Positions 61,343 through 64,000 of a stretch of DNA of 64,000 bases are shown piece by piece. The position numbers and the translations under genes were made by a program. The notes under the pieces are model-generated. The model was not told the origin of the DNA. It did no database searches and saw only the letters and a list, made by a program, of their open reading frames with translations. This DNA is from Caulobacter hibisci (lineage in GTDB: Bacteria > Pseudomonadota > Alphaproteobacteria > Caulobacterales > Caulobacteraceae), in NCBI RefSeq assembly GCF_016135805.1, contig NZ_JADWOX010000019.1:1-64000 (forward strand), written 5' to 3'. Position 1 is the first letter of the stretch; each line of letters begins with the position of its first letter.

Positions 61343-61786
61343 ATGCGCGGCCTTATCCCGCTGGCGATGCTTCTGTCCCTCTCGCCGGTCCTGGCGCACG
61401 CGGCCGGACCGGAGGCGCTTCCCGATCGGTTCATCGCCGCCTGGAACGCTCATGACCCGAAGGCCTTCGAACAGCTCTACCAGGTGGACGCGGTCTGGGT
61501 GCCGATCGCCGAGGAGCGCACCGAGGGGCGCGAAGCCATCGTGTCCGAATTCGCCAAGGTGCATGTCGGCGGCTGGGCGGCCAAGACGACCATCACCAAG
61601 AAGGACGCGCCCGAGGTTCACCTCCTGCGCCCCGACGTGGCGACGATCTTCTTCCACATGGACTTCCTGAAGGACGGCGCGCCGGTGCCGGGCCTGCAGC
61701 GCGCCCTGATCCTGGTCGCTACCGCCAAGGACGGCGACTGGAAGATCGCCGCCGGCCAGCTGACCAAGGAATCGCCGGCGCGTTGA
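61343..61786 (+). CDS. Secreted SnoaL/DUF4440-like protein
   Basis: The 147-residue protein has a signal peptide (LIPLAMLLSLSPVLAHA) and an NTF2-like cone fold (DRFIAAWNAHDPKAFEQLYQVDAVW, REAIVSEFAKVHV, GDWKIAAGQ), as in the SnoaL/DUF4440/SgcJ group. GGAGA lies before the ATG at 61343. The ligand is unknown. It converges on the MBL-fold gene, 7 bp apart. Confidence 0.86.
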   Translation: MRGLIPLAMLLSLSPVLAHAAGPEALPDRFIAAWNAHDPKAFEQLYQVDAVWVPIAEERTEGREAIVSEFAKVHVGGWAAKTTITKKDAPEVHLLRPDVATIFFHMDFLKDGAPVPGLQRALILVATAKDGDWKIAAGQLTKESPAR

Positions 61787-61793
61787 GGTCGCT

Positions 61794-62873
61794 CTAGGTC
61801 GTCCGATACCAGCCCACCCCCGCCTCATCCGTCTCCCGCACCGCCTCGCCACGCCCGATCAGGCAGTTGAGGTGGGCCAGGGCCTCGCCGGTGGCCATGC
61901 CCAAAAGGTCGGGGCCGATGGGCCGGGCGAACAGGGCGCCGAAGGTGTCCACCGCGCGGCGCGGCTCTTCCAGCTTGCCCTTCAGCCGGGCGAGCCCCCG
62001 CTCGTGGCCGTTGATCAGCTGGTCGATGCGGGCGTGCAGCCCCCGGAACGGGGCGTTGTGGGCCGGCAGCACCAGCACGCTGTCGGGCACGGCCGCCTTC
62101 ACCTTGGCCAGCGACACCAGCCAGTCGGTCAGCGGGTCGGCGTCGGGTTCGGTGGGAAACACCGAGACGTTGGACGAGATCTTCGGCAGCACCTGGTCGC
62201 CCGAGATCAGCAGGTCCAGCTCGGCGCACCACAGGCAGGCGTGGTCGGGCGAGTGGCCCTGACCGGTCACCACCGTCCAGTCGTGCTCGCCGATGCGGAA
62301 GGTCTCGCCGTCCTCGATCCGCCGATAGCTGTCGGGCAGGGCGTGGATCATGCGGCCAAAGCCGCCGAAGCGGGCCTTGTAGTTGTCGATGGCCGCCTCG
62401 TCCCAGCCGGCGGCGCGGAAGAAGGCCACGCCGTCCTCTGGCGCCTCGCGGCCGGTGTCGGCGACCAGCATCCGGCACTGGAAGTATTCCAGCCGGGTCA
62501 TCCACAGCCGGCAGTCGAAGCGGCGGGTCAGCCAGCCGGCCAGGCCCACATGGTCGGGATGCAGGTGGGTGACGATCACCCGGGTCACGTGCCGCCCTTC
62601 GAGGGAGCCGGCGAAGGCGGCCTTCCAGGCGGCGCTGGTCTCCTTGGTGGCCATGCCGGTGTCGATGATCGTCCAGCCCTCGCCATCGGCCAGGGCCCAG
62701 ACATTGATGAAGCCCAGCGAGCCGCCCAGCGGCTGGCGCAGCCACAGCACGCCCGGCGCGACCTCGACCGCCTGGCCCGAACCGGGCTCCGGCTCGACCT
62801 CGAACGGATAGGCCAGGCGCGGCCGGCGCGGTGATTCCGCGTCGCCGGCGGCCTCCTCGAACCCGTCGCTCAT
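61794..62873 (-). CDS. MBL-fold metallo-hydrolase
   Basis: The 359-residue protein has the metallo-beta-lactamase-fold motif HLHPDHVG (HxHxDH), a downstream histidine in GQGHSPDHACLW, the metal-bridging aspartate in LLISGDQVLPKI and a final histidine in LPAHNAPFRG. A long C-terminal helical part follows. It may hydrolyse a thioester, lactone or related bond; the substrate is open. I use the ATG at 62873 (GGGGAG upstream), not the longer frame from 62963. Confidence 0.92.
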   Translation of the reverse strand: MSDGFEEAAGDAESPRRPRLAYPFEVEPEPGSGQAVEVAPGVLWLRQPLGGSLGFINVWALADGEGWTIIDTGMATKETSAAWKAAFAGSLEGRHVTRVIVTHLHPDHVGLAGWLTRRFDCRLWMTRLEYFQCRMLVADTGREAPEDGVAFFRAAGWDEAAIDNYKARFGGFGRMIHALPDSYRRIEDGETFRIGEHDWTVVTGQGHSPDHACLWCAELDLLISGDQVLPKISSNVSVFPTEPDADPLTDWLVSLAKVKAAVPDSVLVLPAHNAPFRGLHARIDQLINGHERGLARLKGKLEEPRRAVDTFGALFARPIGPDLLGMATGEALAHLNCLIGRGEAVRETDEAGVGWYRTT

Positions 62874-63013
62874 CGCCGTTCCACTCCCCTGTAGCCCATT
62901 TTTTATGGCCAAGCCGCGCCATGATTGCGCCCCTGTCGGACGACATCTTGACCCTAGATGCAAGCGGGCGCTTAAGTCCGCCGCGAGGAATTCACCCCCA
63001 GGAGACTACCAAC

Positions 63014-64000
63014 ATGAGGCCATTCGCGATCGGCCTGACGGCCGCCCTCGCGGTCGCCGTGCTCGTTCCGGCCGCCGTCCTCTCGGCGCCGAAGGATGCC
63101 AAGCCCGCCGCCGCAGCAGCCGCCGTCGACGCCAAGTCGCGTGAAGCCGGAATGAAGGATGCGCCGCCGCTGGTCACCGCCGCCGGCGTGGCCTGCCAGG
63201 TGTCGGACGCCCGCCTGATCGGCGCCGACAAGAAGACCAACACCTCCTACTACGAAGTCGCCTGCCAGGAAGGCATGGGCTACGCCGTCGTGGCCAAGAA
63301 GGACGCGGCCCCGCAGGCCTACAACTGCCTGGAGACCGCCGCGGTCGGCGCCGACGGCAAGGACAGCGGCCTGAAGTGCCTGCTGCCGGCCAACGCCGAT
63401 CCCAAGCAGGGCCTGAAGCCCTACCTGGCCAAGGCCGGCGCCGCCTGCGACCTGCAGAACGCTCGCGCCATCGGCACCGGCAACAACAACTCGTTCTTCG
63501 AAGTCGCCTGCAAGGGCGCGGCCGGCTACATCGTCCAGATCCCGGTGCCGATGAAGCTCGAGGGCACGCTGGCCAACAGCTGCCTGCTGTATGACGAGAC
63601 CGGCAACATCTCGTGCAAGCTGACCGATCGCGCCACCCAGCTGCAGATCGCCGACACCCTGAGCGCCGCCGCCAACAACGGCTGCGCGGTGAAGGACAAG
63701 CGCTACATCCTCAGCACCAAGACCGACAACTACTTCGAGGTCTCGTGCCAGGACGGCAAGGGCTACGTGCTGCAGCAGACCGCCGCGACCGGCGCCCTGG
63801 CCCGCGCCATCGACTGCGCCAACGCCCCGGGCGGCGCCGAATGCACCCTGACCGACAGCCGCGCGGCCAAGACCGAGCAGGCCGGCCTCTACACCAGCCT
63901 GGCCAAGAAGGCCGGCTTCGACTGCAAGGTCGAGAAGTACGGCCTGCTGCCCAGCGACGACCCCAAGAAGGAAGTCGTCGAACTGAAGTGCTCGAACCGT
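63014..64000 (+). CDS. Secreted four-cysteine repeat protein (partial)
   Basis: The frame runs from an ATG at 63014 (GGAG upstream) to the right edge, 329 residues without a stop, so the C-terminus is missing. A signal peptide (FAIGLTAALAVAVLVPAAVLS) is followed by at least four repeats of about 85 residues, each starting CxV/L..AR.IG (or K.YIL/YGLL), continuing YYEVAC/FFEVAC/YFEVSC, G.GY.V, then two further cysteines (NCLE.../LKCLL, NSCLL/ISCKL, IDCAN/AECTL). Each complete repeat has four cysteines, probably paired in the periplasm. I do not recognise the family. Confidence 0.85.
   Translation, partial: MRPFAIGLTAALAVAVLVPAAVLSAPKDAKPAAAAAAVDAKSREAGMKDAPPLVTAAGVACQVSDARLIGADKKTNTSYYEVACQEGMGYAVVAKKDAAPQAYNCLETAAVGADGKDSGLKCLLPANADPKQGLKPYLAKAGAACDLQNARAIGTGNNNSFFEVACKGAAGYIVQIPVPMKLEGTLANSCLLYDETGNISCKLTDRATQLQIADTLSAAANNGCAVKDKRYILSTKTDNYFEVSCQDGKGYVLQQTAATGALARAIDCANAPGGAECTLTDSRAAKTEQAGLYTSLAKKAGFDCKVEKYGLLPSDDPKKEVVELKCSNR

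Overview
The window is about 64 kb of GC-rich chromosomal DNA that reads as a Caulobacter or close Caulobacteraceae relative. The strongest marker is an intact divL at 1469-3772, a PAS-rich histidine-kinase homologue with tyrosine in place of the phospho-acceptor histidine, which is the hallmark of the Caulobacter cell-cycle regulator DivL. GTG starts, 4-bp ATGA/GTGA gene overlaps, GANTC (CcrM-type) sites and many small palindromic intergenic repeats fit the same group. I see no rRNA, tRNA, CRISPR array, transposase or integrase.

Region by region. 1-1346: a SWIM zinc-finger gene cut by the window edge, with an abrupt AT-rich C-terminal half, coupled to a zincin-like metallopeptidase. 1469-3772: divL. 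3939-13186: a GNAT acetyltransferase, a DUF6916-like protein, a phage-tail-collar protein and a 2450-residue Ig-repeat autotransporter, a likely surface-structure cluster. 13424-22730: a small membrane-anchored Ala/Lys-rich protein, RecQ, an SdpR/SdpI-type pair, a class A PBP, an FAD oxidoreductase, a DUF1206 protein, and a MerR regulator divergent from a glutaredoxin-MauE fusion through a mer-like operator. 22879-29342: acyl-CoA dehydrogenase, two YceI proteins (one fused to cytochrome b561), TsaC/Sua5 and an epimerase. 29528-36866: a TonB-dependent receptor, an ABC exporter, an orphan gene behind a candidate sigma-54 promoter, a stomatin/NfeD pair and a TIGR02301 protein.

37080-45136: a small DUF2188-like gene whose upstream region carries DnaA-box and GANTC signals, a Crp/Fnr regulator, a PI-PLC-like enzyme, a nitronate-monooxygenase-like protein, a secreted unknown, a 45-residue membrane peptide, and a three-gene operon of a caspase-like lipoprotein, a secreted coiled-coil protein and a four-helix membrane protein. 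44705-49099: NUDIX, patatin, 3-hydroxybutyrate dehydrogenase, YaaA, and methionine aminopeptidase coupled to a ParD-like protein. 49410-55033: a lipoprotein, a class 3 lipase, a small regulator and membrane-protein operon behind three 19-bp operators, an FAD-linked oxidase and a PIN-domain toxin-antitoxin pair. 55234-64000: PheA, KdsB, a membrane cytochrome c, a DUF4350-like protein, SDR, enoyl-CoA hydratase/MarR, an NTF2-like protein, an MBL-fold hydrolase and a secreted four-cysteine-repeat protein cut by the window end.

Housekeeping genes alternate with small accessory modules, and most intergenic gaps at gene ends hold one of several dispersed palindromic repeat families. The best candidates for undescribed biology are the caspase-like operon (42091-44569), the SWIM chimera at the left edge, the mer-operator/glutaredoxin-MauE module, the ParD-like/MetAP pair with its own palindrome, and the cysteine-repeat protein at the right edge.
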